Below are positions 9,776 to 19,105 of a stretch of DNA of 64,000 nt, one piece after another. Positions within the stretch are counted from its first letter, which is position 1. Every line of letters starts with the position of its first letter. Position numbers and translations under genes: made by a program. The DNA is from Flavobacteriales bacterium (GTDB lineage: Bacteria > Bacteroidota > Bacteroidia > Flavobacteriales_F > PHOS-HE28): assembly GCA_016788635.1 (NCBI GenBank), contig JAEUSU010000041.1:62001-126000 (forward strand), read 5' to 3'. The notes beneath the pieces were generated by a model, which saw only the letters and a list, made by a program, of their open reading frames with translations, was not told the DNA's origin and did not search any database.

Positions 9776-10531
9776 ATGAGTTCTGGATACATCCTGCCCC
9801 GACTGTTCCTGGTCGCCAGCCTGCTTATGTCCGGTTGCGACAAGGAGGAACCCATTCCTGACCCCACGCCCGACCCACAGGCGAATACGGTGGTGGCGCT
9901 GCAGGTGCTGCACCGATACGGAGGGGCCTCTTTCGATCTGGCCGGCACCTGGCCGGACGCCGTAGGTACCAGCCTCAAGTTCACACAGGTGAGGTATTAT
10001 ATCGGTAGCCCGGTCTTCCAGGATGATGTGGGCGATACGGTACAGGCCTTCGCCGGCAAGTACTTGTTGATCAGCGCCGCGTCGAATGCCATCCAGGTCA
10101 TGGGGGAGCTGCATGGGCACCTGCACACCATGGGGTTCGGTTTGGGCGTGGATAGCGTTCTCAACCATCAGGATCCCACCCTTGCCGCGCCTCCATTGAA
10201 CGATGCCACCATGCATTGGAACTGGAACCCTGCACAGGGGTACAAATTCCTGGTACTGGAAGGCCGCTACGATGATGATGGCACCGGCGTGGTGGACGCG
10301 GATGATCCGGAGTTCGTCTATCACTGTGCCGGGGATGCCCTTCACCGCAACACCAGTGTGGAGGTGCACACGGATGCACTGACCGGTGGCAACCTTGCCT
10401 TAACCCTGCATATGGATATGCAGGTCCTTTTGCAGGGTGTGGATGTGGCCGCCTCACCCATCGTCATGGCACCCACCGGCACGGCGGTCACCCTGATGAA
10501 CAATTTGCGCAACGCGTTCACGCATCCATGA
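9776..10531 (+). CDS. MbnP-like lipoprotein (first copy)
   Basis: A 251-residue protein. The ATG at 9776 opens a lipoprotein signal (LFLVASLLMSGC, lipid cysteine at residue 21). The body matches the MbnP family: a first strand carrying FTQVRYYIGS, then MHWNW at residues 146-150 and KFLVLEGRYD. Family knowledge: MbnP proteins from methanobactin operons and wider copper-responsive loci are periplasmic, and their di-heme partner MbnH oxidises a tryptophan in MbnP to kynurenine. The W-x-W pair is a candidate site, which is inference. It is the first of four tightly packed genes. Confidence 0.75.
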   Translation: MSSGYILPRLFLVASLLMSGCDKEEPIPDPTPDPQANTVVALQVLHRYGGASFDLAGTWPDAVGTSLKFTQVRYYIGSPVFQDDVGDTVQAFAGKYLLISAASNAIQVMGELHGHLHTMGFGLGVDSVLNHQDPTLAAPPLNDATMHWNWNPAQGYKFLVLEGRYDDDGTGVVDADDPEFVYHCAGDALHRNTSVEVHTDALTGGNLALTLHMDMQVLLQGVDVAASPIVMAPTGTAVTLMNNLRNAFTHP

Positions 10532-11286
10532 GGAGTATCGTTCCATTGACCTTGCTGTGCCTGCTGGCGCTGGCGTCCTGTACGCGACGGGACCCTGATG
10601 TGCCTGGCCCAGCCGAGCCCGGAACGGCGACGTTGAAAGTGAGCTTCGAGCCGTATTGGGGTGCCGTACCGTTCAATAAGAACAATGTTTACCCGGATGA
10701 CCTGGGCCATCGGGTGCAGGTGCAGCAGGTGAAGTTCTATGTAGGAGAGTTGAAGCTGACAGGAACAACAGTTCGGCAGTTGAGTGAGATCGATCTGATG
10801 AACCTGACCAATGGACCGGTGGAACGCACTTTCAGTGTGCAGCCTGGAATGATGGATGGCATCGCCTTCGGCATTGGGGTGCCAGCCCATTTGAACCAGA
10901 CGGACCCTGTGCTCTATCCCATCGACCACCCCTTAAGTGTGAACCAGGGCATGTACTGGACCTGGGCCACCATGTACCGTTTCATCATTTTCGAGGGCCG
11001 TTTTGACAATGATGTGGCGGCCGTGGGCACACCGCCCTTTCAATTCAGCATTCACACGGGCATCGATACGTGTTATCGCACGCTTGCGCTTGCACGGAGC
11101 ATGGACTTGGTGGAGGATGGTCAGTACGTGCTGCGGTTGAAGGTGGATCTTCGATCGTTCCTGGATGGGAACCCGGACAACCTCGACCTCTCGGTCTCGA
11201 ACCAGGCACATGGAAGTCCTGAGGAGCTGCCGATCGCGTTGTTGCTGTCGGACAATGCACGGAATGCCATCAGCTTGATGCCATGA
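10528..11286 (+). CDS. MbnP-like lipoprotein (second copy)
   Basis: A 252-residue paralogue of the preceding gene, overlapping it by ATGA. The lipobox is LLALASC (Cys18). Shared landmarks are VQVQQVKFYVGELKL, a MYWTW motif at residues 142-146 and FIIFEGRFD. Overall identity to the first copy looks low outside these motifs, so the two are old paralogues or distinct subfamilies rather than a recent duplication. It probably works with one of the two downstream di-heme proteins. Whether it binds copper cannot be told from sequence. Confidence 0.72.
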   Translation: MRSIVPLTLLCLLALASCTRRDPDVPGPAEPGTATLKVSFEPYWGAVPFNKNNVYPDDLGHRVQVQQVKFYVGELKLTGTTVRQLSEIDLMNLTNGPVERTFSVQPGMMDGIAFGIGVPAHLNQTDPVLYPIDHPLSVNQGMYWTWATMYRFIIFEGRFDNDVAAVGTPPFQFSIHTGIDTCYRTLALARSMDLVEDGQYVLRLKVDLRSFLDGNPDNLDLSVSNQAHGSPEELPIALLLSDNARNAISLMP

Positions 11287-12281
11287 AGCATGTGATACCC
11301 ATCCTTCTTTTCGCTTCGCTTGCGGCATGCAGGCCGGAGAAGGATGAGGTATTGCAGATCCCCGATGCACCCTATGTGTTGGAACTGCCCGCCGGCTTTC
11401 CAATGCCCGCGATCCCCGGGGAGAACCAACTGACCGTGTCACGTGTGGAACTGGGCCGTCGGCTTTTCTTCGAACCTCGCCTGAGCAGGGGCGCCGCACA
11501 GAGCTGCGCCTCCTGTCATTTCCCGGACCGGGCATTCAGCGATACCGTGTCACGGAGCGTGGGTGTGCATGGGAACATGGGTTTGCGCAACTCCCCGCCG
11601 CTCATGAACCTGGCCTGGCATGATGCTTTTTTCCGTGACGGGGGAATTCCAAGCCTGGAGTTGCAGGTGCTTGCGCCGATCCATGATCCCTTGGAGATGG
11701 ACTTCAACATCAACACGGCGGCGGAGATCCTGCGCAGCGAAGAGCCATTCGCATCCTTGAGCACCAAGGCATACGGCCGGCAGCTGGATGGATATGTGAT
11801 CACCCGCGCGATCGCCAGCTTCATGCGCACGCTTATCAGTGGAAGCTCCAGAGTGGATCGCTTCCTGCAAGGGGAGACCAGTGCCTTGAGCGAGGCTGAA
11901 CAGCGTGGTTGGGCGATCTTCTCAGGGCCTGGTGCGAATTGCACCGCATGCCATGGAGGCTTCGACTTCAGCGATCATGGCTACCACAATGTGGGTCAAT
12001 ACCTGGACTATGCTGATCCGGGTCGGCAACGCATCACCCTGCTGGAGAGTGATCGGGGCAAGTTCAAGACACCAACATTGCGGAACGTGGCATTGACCGC
12101 CCCATACTTGCACGACGGTGCGATGGGCACGCTGGAAGAGGTGGTGGACCATTTCGCTTCCGGGGGCTCTCCACATCCGAATCGCAGCCCATTGCTACAG
12201 CCTTTTGTTTTGAACGGAACGGATAAGGCGGACCTGGTGGCATTCCTGAAAGCACTGACCGATGAACAATTGGACCGATAA
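11283..12281 (+). CDS. Di-heme cytochrome c peroxidase / MbnH-MauG family lipoprotein (first copy)
   Basis: A 332-residue protein with a lipobox (LFASLAAC, Cys16). Two c-type heme sites are visible: CASCH at residues 75-79 and CTACH at 220-224. The family block FKTPTLRNVALTAPYLHDG follows the second heme. The family includes bacterial cytochrome c peroxidases, MauG and MbnH. The adjacent MbnP genes favour an MbnH-like modification role over peroxide scavenging, which is an inference from context. It overlaps the previous gene by ATGA and precedes the next by four bases. Confidence 0.82.
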   Translation: MKHVIPILLFASLAACRPEKDEVLQIPDAPYVLELPAGFPMPAIPGENQLTVSRVELGRRLFFEPRLSRGAAQSCASCHFPDRAFSDTVSRSVGVHGNMGLRNSPPLMNLAWHDAFFRDGGIPSLELQVLAPIHDPLEMDFNINTAAEILRSEEPFASLSTKAYGRQLDGYVITRAIASFMRTLISGSSRVDRFLQGETSALSEAEQRGWAIFSGPGANCTACHGGFDFSDHGYHNVGQYLDYADPGRQRITLLESDRGKFKTPTLRNVALTAPYLHDGAMGTLEEVVDHFASGGSPHPNRSPLLQPFVLNGTDKADLVAFLKALTDEQLDR

Positions 12282-12285
12282 CATC

Positions 12286-13422
12286 ATGAGACCCGGCTCG
12301 CTCCTCATCAGAACAGTGCTGCTCATGTTGGTCTTGGTGGCCTGCCAGCCGGAGACCGTGGAACCCGAGCCGCCAGGCACTTCAGGCCCCACGCCCTACG
12401 ACCTTCAGTTGCCTGCCAACCTGCCGCCCATGTCCATTCCAATGGACAATCCGCTTACAGTGGAAGGGGTGGCTTTGGGCCGCTTCCTCTTTTTTGAAGA
12501 GCGGTTGAGCGGGAACAACACCATGAGCTGTGCGACCTGTCATGGGCAGCTGTTCGGGTTCACGGATAACGGCCATGCAGTAAGCACAGGCATTGATGGC
12601 ATTGCCGGGGACCGCAACAGCATGCCCTTGTTCAATCTGGGTTGGTCCTCCACTTTTTTCTGGGATGGACGCTCCCCCACTTTGGAGAAGCAGATCCTGG
12701 AGCCCGTGCCCAACCCCATAGAGATGCACGAGACCTGGCCCAATGCAGTGGCCAAGCTCGCTGCGGATCCCGCTTATCCACCCCTGTTCCGCGCGGCTTT
12801 TGGGAGCTCGGTGGTCGATTCGGTGCGGGTGGCGAAGGCCATGGCTCAGTTCATCCGCACCATGGTGAGCGCCAACAGCAAGTTCGATCGGGTGCTGCGT
12901 GGTCAGGATGCCTTTACCCTTGAGGAGCAGATGGGCTTTGAGTTGTTCAACAAGGAGGGCGGTCCACCGGGTGTGCCGATCCCCATGCCAGGTGGTGGCT
13001 TCATCCTTGGGCAGGGTGGGGGTGACTGCTTCCACTGCCATCCCAGCGCGGGAGGCCTGTTCACGGACTTCCAATTCCGCAACAACGGGCTGGATGCGAC
13101 GTTCACCGACCTGGGCCGGGGTGGGGTGACCGGAGACCCTCAGGACATGGGCAAGTTCAAGACCCCCTCGTTGCGCAACATCGCGGTCACACAACCTTAC
13201 ATGCACGATGGGCGGTTCGCGACGCTCGAAGATGTCATCGAACACTACAACAGCGGGGGCGTCTCTTCACCTACCGTGGACCCCTTCATGAAGTTCACGG
13301 ATCCGGGACAGACATTGGAGCTAACACCAGAAAAGAAGCAGCAAATACTCGCATTCCTGAACACGCTCACGGACCTGGACTTCCTGAACGATCCGCGGTT
13401 CAGCGACCCCGGCGCACCCTGA
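12286..13422 (+). CDS. Di-heme cytochrome c peroxidase / MbnH-MauG family lipoprotein (second copy)
   Basis: A 378-residue protein. The ATG at 12286 (MRPGSLLIRTVLLMLVLVAC) was chosen over 12262 because it gives a clean lipoprotein signal and does not overlap the upstream gene. Heme sites are CATCH at residues 82-86 and CFHCH at 248-252, with FKTPSLRNIAVTQPYMHDG behind. Between the hemes it has a Gly/Pro-rich insertion (GGPPGVPIPMPGGGFILG) that is absent from the first copy. It is the last gene of the operon and is convergent with the flavin oxidoreductase gene (3-base gap). Confidence 0.82.
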   Translation: MRPGSLLIRTVLLMLVLVACQPETVEPEPPGTSGPTPYDLQLPANLPPMSIPMDNPLTVEGVALGRFLFFEERLSGNNTMSCATCHGQLFGFTDNGHAVSTGIDGIAGDRNSMPLFNLGWSSTFFWDGRSPTLEKQILEPVPNPIEMHETWPNAVAKLAADPAYPPLFRAAFGSSVVDSVRVAKAMAQFIRTMVSANSKFDRVLRGQDAFTLEEQMGFELFNKEGGPPGVPIPMPGGGFILGQGGGDCFHCHPSAGGLFTDFQFRNNGLDATFTDLGRGGVTGDPQDMGKFKTPSLRNIAVTQPYMHDGRFATLEDVIEHYNSGGVSSPTVDPFMKFTDPGQTLELTPEKKQQILAFLNTLTDLDFLNDPRFSDPGAP

Positions 13423-13425
13423 GGG

Positions 13426-14928
13426 TCAGGCAGCGCTTGCTTCCGAAGTGTTCGGGCGCCATGTGGCGCAGCGCATACGGTCGCCGAACACCGGAGCTTT
13501 GAAAAGGCTGGTGCCCAATAGCAGACGTGCACATTCCTGCACGCCCTCAGTAATGCTGGGGTGAGGATGGATGAGATCGGCAAGCTCGCGCACCCCGGTA
13601 CCCATCCGCATCATCAAGGCCACGGCCTGAATGGCGCTGCTGGCGTGTTCGCCCACTGCGCGCATGCCCAGTACATGCATGTCGGCATCATCGGTAACCA
13701 ACAGTTTGAAGAAGCCCTTGGTCCGCCGCATGGCGATGGCCCGGGCAAGGCAGGAGTAGTCGATCCGGGCTACACGGTGGGGAATGCCCTGCTTGCGGCA
13801 CTCCTGTTCGTTCAGCCCAACGCCGGCCACTTCGGGCTCCAGGAACATGATCGTGCTGGCGTGTCCGGTATCAGGCTCTGGTCCGGTCAAGCCGGCGATA
13901 CGCTCCACCGTGTGCCGCGCTGCCACCTCGCCGAGGTTCACAAGCATGTTGCTTCCAGTGGCATCACCCACCACATGGATGTGGGATAGGCTCGTCGCGG
14001 TTCCATTCAGTTCAGGCTGCGATGTGCCGGTTCGCTGATGAATGCCGGTGAGCTCCAGTCCGAGCCCATCCAGGCAAGGTATCCGGCCTACGGAGATGAG
14101 TGCCCGGTCCACACGTTCCGTGTGGCGGGTGCCATCGGGCTGCAGCAGGGTGAACTCGGCTTCACTGCCGATGCGCTTCAGGCTCTCGAGCTTGGCGGAC
14201 CCATGAATGATCACTCCCCGGCGTTCGAGGCTTCGCGCCACCACCTCCGAAACGTCCTCATCCTCGAAGGGGAGAATGCGAGCGGCGCGATCCACGAGGT
14301 GCACCTGTGTACATCCAAAGTTGCTCAGGATGGTCGCGAATTCGCAGCCGATCACCCCGGCACCAACGATCACGATGCTCCGCGGCAGTTCATCCATGCG
14401 GAAGATGCCATCACTGGAAAGGATCACCTCCTCATCCACAGGCATGTCCGGCAGGATGCGGGGTCTACTACCTGTGGCCACTACTATGTGATCGGCGGTA
14501 ATGTGCAGATGCCTGTCGCCCCGATCAATGCGGATGGTATTTGGGCCCGTGAAACGTGCCATTCCGCGTGCATGACGGAAGCAGTCCGAATTCTTTTCGA
14601 GGAGCTGCATGTGGCAGCTGAAAAGGTACTTGCGCTCGAAGACGGCTTCGTTGAGCGTGCGGTTGATCTCCTCCCAGGACAATCGGTAGGGCTCACGGTC
14701 GCGTTTGCGGACCAGGTCGTTCGCATTGGCCACGCGCTGTGACATTTCCCAAAGCGTCTTGCTGCTCAGGGCACCATTGTAGATCCCTGCTCCACCCACC
14801 TTGTCCCGCTCCACCAGCAGGGTGCGCAGTCCGAGGTCCACGGCCCTCATGGCCGCGGCATAGCCTGAAGGGCCGCCGCCGATCACACACAGGTCGAAAT
14901 GTTCGTAGGGGGGTAGGTCCGCGCTCAT
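13426..14928 (-). CDS. FAD/NAD(P)-dependent oxidoreductase of the SthA/dihydrolipoyl dehydrogenase family, lacking redox cysteines
   Basis: A 500-residue flavoprotein. FAD binding is shown by CVIGGGPSGYAAAM near residue 15, NAD(P) binding by VIVGAGVIGCEFA, and a C-terminal dimerisation domain carries the His-Glu pair in HPHPSITEG. The place of the redox-active disulfide (C-x4-C in dihydrolipoyl dehydrogenase) reads VGGAGIYNGALSSK, with Gly48 and Ala53 where the cysteines would be. A thiol-dependent reaction is therefore unlikely. A soluble transhydrogenase (SthA-like) or a quinone or other electron-transfer role is more plausible. The gene stands alone, divergent from the PKD gene at 15092. 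Confidence 0.72.
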   Translation of the reverse strand: MSADLPPYEHFDLCVIGGGPSGYAAAMRAVDLGLRTLLVERDKVGGAGIYNGALSSKTLWEMSQRVANANDLVRKRDREPYRLSWEEINRTLNEAVFERKYLFSCHMQLLEKNSDCFRHARGMARFTGPNTIRIDRGDRHLHITADHIVVATGSRPRILPDMPVDEEVILSSDGIFRMDELPRSIVIVGAGVIGCEFATILSNFGCTQVHLVDRAARILPFEDEDVSEVVARSLERRGVIIHGSAKLESLKRIGSEAEFTLLQPDGTRHTERVDRALISVGRIPCLDGLGLELTGIHQRTGTSQPELNGTATSLSHIHVVGDATGSNMLVNLGEVAARHTVERIAGLTGPEPDTGHASTIMFLEPEVAGVGLNEQECRKQGIPHRVARIDYSCLARAIAMRRTKGFFKLLVTDDADMHVLGMRAVGEHASSAIQAVALMMRMGTGVRELADLIHPHPSITEGVQECARLLLGTSLFKAPVFGDRMRCATWRPNTSEASAA

Positions 14929-15091
14929 GAATGGGCCCTCTTACGAGCGGTGGAGCAAAGGGTTCATAAGGTCGTGGATGGTCTTTTGACAGGTCTTCAT
15001 CGGCAAATGATCGGTCTTGGTCGGATCAGGGGGCAGGCGTGGGTATCCGGCGCACCACGGCAGGCGTATATGTAGCCGCATTCGACCCTCC

Positions 15092-18000
15092 ATGCGCACT
15101 TTCCTATCCAACATATTGTTCAGTTGCGGTCTAGGCCTGCTCAGTTTCGGTGCGCAGGCCCAGTGCCCGCAGCTCTACGACCATTTGGGGACCCCGGTGA
15201 ATGCGCCGCAGTGGTACAGTTGTTCGGGTTCATCCTACACGTTGTTGGTGGCCTCACCGCAGACCATTGGTGCATTCACCATCGATTGGGGTGATGGCAG
15301 CCCTGTACACAATGGTGTTTTTCTATCGCCACCCTTGAGCGTGAGCCATGTGTACACCGCAGCCGTGGCCACCTACACCGTGACTTTCACAGAGATCGCC
15401 ACCGGTTGCGTGGTGACCGGGACGCTGACGATGGAGCAGAGCACCAGCGCTTCCATACAGATCCCCATTGGTGGATTGACACAGATCTGCGCCCCGCAGG
15501 CCGTGGAGTTCATCAACAGCAGTACGAACACCTCGCCCAATACGGTCTTTATATGGGATTTCGGTGATGCTTCGCCGCCGCTCGTTTTCGACCATACGAA
15601 CCTTGGGCAGACCATTTCACACACCTACCTGCCTGGCACGGTCGGTTGTGAAACCACCGTGAGCCTGAGCGCAGAGAACACCTGCAACACCCTTCAAGGT
15701 GGGCCCAGCATCGCCACCTTCAATCCGATCCGCATCTGGGACCTGGACACAGCGCAGATCACACCAAGCGCCACGCTGCTCTGCTATCCGGATACAGTGG
15801 TCACCTTCCTGAACACCACGCTGCGGAATTGCCTGCAACAAGGCAATATCTACCAGCGCTTCGAGTATTGGAACTTTGGTGACTACTGGGGTACTGGTCA
15901 GGATAGCATCATTGACTGGACGCCCTGGCCTCCCACCTTCCCACGCACCATCGCCTATCCGGGCATCGGCACCTACACGGCCATGCTGCTGGACAGCAAC
16001 TATTGTGGGATCGATACGGCCTACGTCACGATCACCATTGTTCCGCCACCTGCGGTCACGCTCACCGCCACGCCGAACCCGGTTTGTGCGGGTGGGACCA
16101 TCGTTTTTCAGCAGACCACCACAGGCGGGGCCAACTTCTTCGAATGGGATTTCGGTCAGGGTGCGGGTTGGCAGACCACGGGGCCGGGAAACCAGTCGCG
16201 GGTGTACAACACGCCTGGCACCTACACGATACGCTACCGTGCCAGTATCGCCGGGGCCACGCCAGGCTGTGTGAGCATGGCCACGGTCACGATCACCGTG
16301 CTTCCCAGCCCGGTGGCGCAATTCACGGTCTCTCCTGTGGCCGCATGTAACTCACTCACCGCCGCCTTCACCAACACATCCACCGGTGCCACCGGATGGA
16401 ACTGGCAGTTCGGGGACGGGCAGAGCAGCACGGCTGAGCATCCTGCCCCTCATCTGTACGCATCCCCCGGTCTCTACACGATCACCCTCACGGTGTCCAC
16501 TGCTCAGGGTTGCACTGCGAGCGCTCAACAACAAGTGCAGGTATTCGCGCCACCTACGGTCCAGATCATTGCGTCAAGCCTTTGCTTCGGCGAACTGTCC
16601 ATGTTCACCCCGCAGGTGATCGGCAGCCCTGGTGACCCGGTGACCCAGTATCAATGGGACTTTGGTGACGGCCAGCAGTCCACACAGCAATCGCCCTTGC
16701 ATAGCTACGGAGCACCCGGACCCTACACCGTGACCCTTACGGTGACGACCACTCATTGCCAGAGCACCACCGTGCAGCCGGTGTTCGTCCATCCCAAGCC
16801 GGATGCATCGTTCACGGCCGCACCCGATACGGGTTGCACACCCGTTCCGGTGGCCTTTACGAACACCAGCACGGGAGCGTCCACCTGGTTCTGGAACTTC
16901 GGTGATGGCAACACGAGCGCAGCGTTCGCACCCTCACATACCTACATCAATGCAGGAGGTGTGGCGGTCGACCACGCCGTCATGCTCATCGCGACATCGG
17001 CTTTCGGTTGCCGGGATACGGCCTTCAGCAATGTGCATGTCACCCCTGGTGTGGTCGCGGCTTTCGCACACAACGGGGTGCCTGCCTGCGCTCCGCTGAA
17101 CGTGGCGTTCACGAACCAGAGCATGGGTGCGTTCTCATACGCCTGGGATTTCGGGGATGGTGCTACCAGCACTGCGGCGGACCCCGACCACCAGTACATC
17201 AACAACACGCTCCTGCTGCAGACCTTCACCGTGAAGCTGGTGGCCTACTCACAGGGTGGTTGTGTGGACAGCACGGAGCAGCAGATCACCGTCTACCCGC
17301 TGCCCTCGTTCACCTTCTCTGGATCTCCTTCTTCGGGTTGTGCACCTCATTTGGCCACCATGCCCAATGTGGTGGGCGCGGTGGTGTTGAACTGGGACTT
17401 CGGTGATGGGACCACTGGAACGGGCCCGATGCCTGCACATGTCTATGGCAATGGAACGCCTTCGGACGTGACCTACCCTGTCACATTGATCGCGCTAAAC
17501 GCGTTCGGATGTGCAGATACGATCGCTACACAAGTGACCGTGTTCCCGGATCCGGTGGCCCAGTTCAGCCCGTCGGTACTTCAAGGCTGTCAGCCTCTTG
17601 CCGTGACCTTCAACGACCAGAGCCTGGGTGCACAAACACTGTATTGGGACTTTGGGGATGGTACGACGACCATGGGGATACCCGGGGTAGTGATCCATTC
17701 CTATAACCATGGTTCAAGCGCTCCTGTGGACTTCACCGTGACCCAGGTGGCTGAAAGTGCGAATGGTTGCCGGGATACCACCACACGCGTCATCCAGGTT
17801 TTTCCGGCAGTCGCGCCGCAATTCAATGTGCCGCCCGAAGGGTGTTCGCCGGTGACGGTGAACCTGCAGGACCTGGGAACGGGTGCGACCATCTGGCAAT
17901 GGGATTTTGGTGATGGCACAGTGGCTGCGGGCCAGACCGTCTCGCATACCTACGTGAACAATGGAACAGCGCCGGTCACCTATACGATCACGCTTACGTC

Positions 18001-19105
18001 CACATCGGCGTACGGCTGCAGTGCCATCGCGCAGCAGAGCATTGTCGTGCATCCTGTTCCAAATGCGGCCTTCACTGCGTCACCACTTGTCCAGATGTGG
18101 CCGGATGCCACCGTATCGGTGGTGAACCTGACCGGTCCTGGCCCGTGGACCCATTCCTGGTTCTTCGGTGATGGAGCGACCTCTCCGCTTGCATCTCCGG
18201 GTACGCATACCTATGGAACCTGGGGTGTCTACACGATCCAGTTGATCGTGAACGGTGGTCCCTGCAGCGGCATGGCGCAGCAGGTGGTGGAGATCATACC
18301 GCCTTTGCCCACCGCCAGCTTCATTGGTTCGGGTGAAGGTTGTGTGCCGTTGACCGTGTCGTTCACCAATACTTCCCTGCTGGGCCTCACTTACCAATGG
18401 AATTTCGGGGATGGCGGGACCAGTTCCGCCGAGCACCCCACCTACACGTTCAATACGCCTGGCACCTACACGGTATCACTCATGGCATTCGGTGTCGGCG
18501 GCGGGGTGAACGTGGCCGTGCATGTGGACTCCATAGTTGTGCACCCCAGGGCCACGGCCTACTTCCTGGTGCAGCCCAATGAGGTAGTTGCCCCGAACGA
18601 CCCCGTCTTCACCTACAACCTCAGCAACAACGCCACCAGCTATTGGTGGGACTTCGGGGATGGGGCGACCTACACGAGTTTCGATCCTGTGCACTATTAC
18701 CAGGCTGCGGGCACTTTCGACATCACGCTGGTTGCCAACAACCAATGGAACTGCCCGGATACCATGGTGTTGCCTGCGGCAGTGACATCCATTCTGGGTG
18801 GTAACATCCATTTCCCGAACGCATTCACTCCGGGTAACGGGGGGGCGGGCGATGGCGTATACGACCCCCAAAGTGTAACCAATACCATCTTCTTTCCCTT
18901 GCATGAAGGGGTTGTGGAGTACCACTTGCAGATCTTCAACCGGTGGGGTGAACTGGTGTTCGAAAGCACCGATGTTCGCAGAGGTTGGGATGGGTATTAC
19001 CGCGGCCGGCCGGCCAAACAGGATGTATATGCCTGGAAGGCGTTTGCCCGCTTCATCGATGGCAAGGAGAGGATCTTGAAAGGCGACGTCACCCTGTTAC
19101 GATGA
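15092..19105 (+). CDS. Large multi-PKD surface protein with gliding-motility type B C-terminal domain
   Basis: The 1337-residue protein starts at the ATG at 15092, which opens a signal peptide (MRTFLSNILFSCGLGLLSFG, cut near AQAQ). About 14 PKD-like repeats can be counted from W-x-F-G-D motifs (FIWDFGD, WNWQFGDGQSS, YQWDFGDGQQS, WFWNFGDGNTS, YAWDFGDGATS and others). Many are preceded by a G-C-x-P-x-x-V-x-F block. The end has FPNAFTPGNGGAGDGVYDP, FNRWGELVF and GDVTLLR, the T9SS type B C-terminal domain. It is SprB-like in layout but much smaller. It heads a coupled operon with the PD40 protein and PorP/SprF genes, which suggests export or anchoring through them. Confidence 0.88.
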   Translation: MRTFLSNILFSCGLGLLSFGAQAQCPQLYDHLGTPVNAPQWYSCSGSSYTLLVASPQTIGAFTIDWGDGSPVHNGVFLSPPLSVSHVYTAAVATYTVTFTEIATGCVVTGTLTMEQSTSASIQIPIGGLTQICAPQAVEFINSSTNTSPNTVFIWDFGDASPPLVFDHTNLGQTISHTYLPGTVGCETTVSLSAENTCNTLQGGPSIATFNPIRIWDLDTAQITPSATLLCYPDTVVTFLNTTLRNCLQQGNIYQRFEYWNFGDYWGTGQDSIIDWTPWPPTFPRTIAYPGIGTYTAMLLDSNYCGIDTAYVTITIVPPPAVTLTATPNPVCAGGTIVFQQTTTGGANFFEWDFGQGAGWQTTGPGNQSRVYNTPGTYTIRYRASIAGATPGCVSMATVTITVLPSPVAQFTVSPVAACNSLTAAFTNTSTGATGWNWQFGDGQSSTAEHPAPHLYASPGLYTITLTVSTAQGCTASAQQQVQVFAPPTVQIIASSLCFGELSMFTPQVIGSPGDPVTQYQWDFGDGQQSTQQSPLHSYGAPGPYTVTLTVTTTHCQSTTVQPVFVHPKPDASFTAAPDTGCTPVPVAFTNTSTGASTWFWNFGDGNTSAAFAPSHTYINAGGVAVDHAVMLIATSAFGCRDTAFSNVHVTPGVVAAFAHNGVPACAPLNVAFTNQSMGAFSYAWDFGDGATSTAADPDHQYINNTLLLQTFTVKLVAYSQGGCVDSTEQQITVYPLPSFTFSGSPSSGCAPHLATMPNVVGAVVLNWDFGDGTTGTGPMPAHVYGNGTPSDVTYPVTLIALNAFGCADTIATQVTVFPDPVAQFSPSVLQGCQPLAVTFNDQSLGAQTLYWDFGDGTTTMGIPGVVIHSYNHGSSAPVDFTVTQVAESANGCRDTTTRVIQVFPAVAPQFNVPPEGCSPVTVNLQDLGTGATIWQWDFGDGTVAAGQTVSHTYVNNGTAPVTYTITLTSTSAYGCSAIAQQSIVVHPVPNAAFTASPLVQMWPDATVSVVNLTGPGPWTHSWFFGDGATSPLASPGTHTYGTWGVYTIQLIVNGGPCSGMAQQVVEIIPPLPTASFIGSGEGCVPLTVSFTNTSLLGLTYQWNFGDGGTSSAEHPTYTFNTPGTYTVSLMAFGVGGGVNVAVHVDSIVVHPRATAYFLVQPNEVVAPNDPVFTYNLSNNATSYWWDFGDGATYTSFDPVHYYQAAGTFDITLVANNQWNCPDTMVLPAAVTSILGGNIHFPNAFTPGNGGAGDGVYDPQSVTNTIFFPLHEGVVEYHLQIFNRWGELVFESTDVRRGWDGYYRGRPAKQDVYAWKAFARFIDGKERILKGDVTLLR

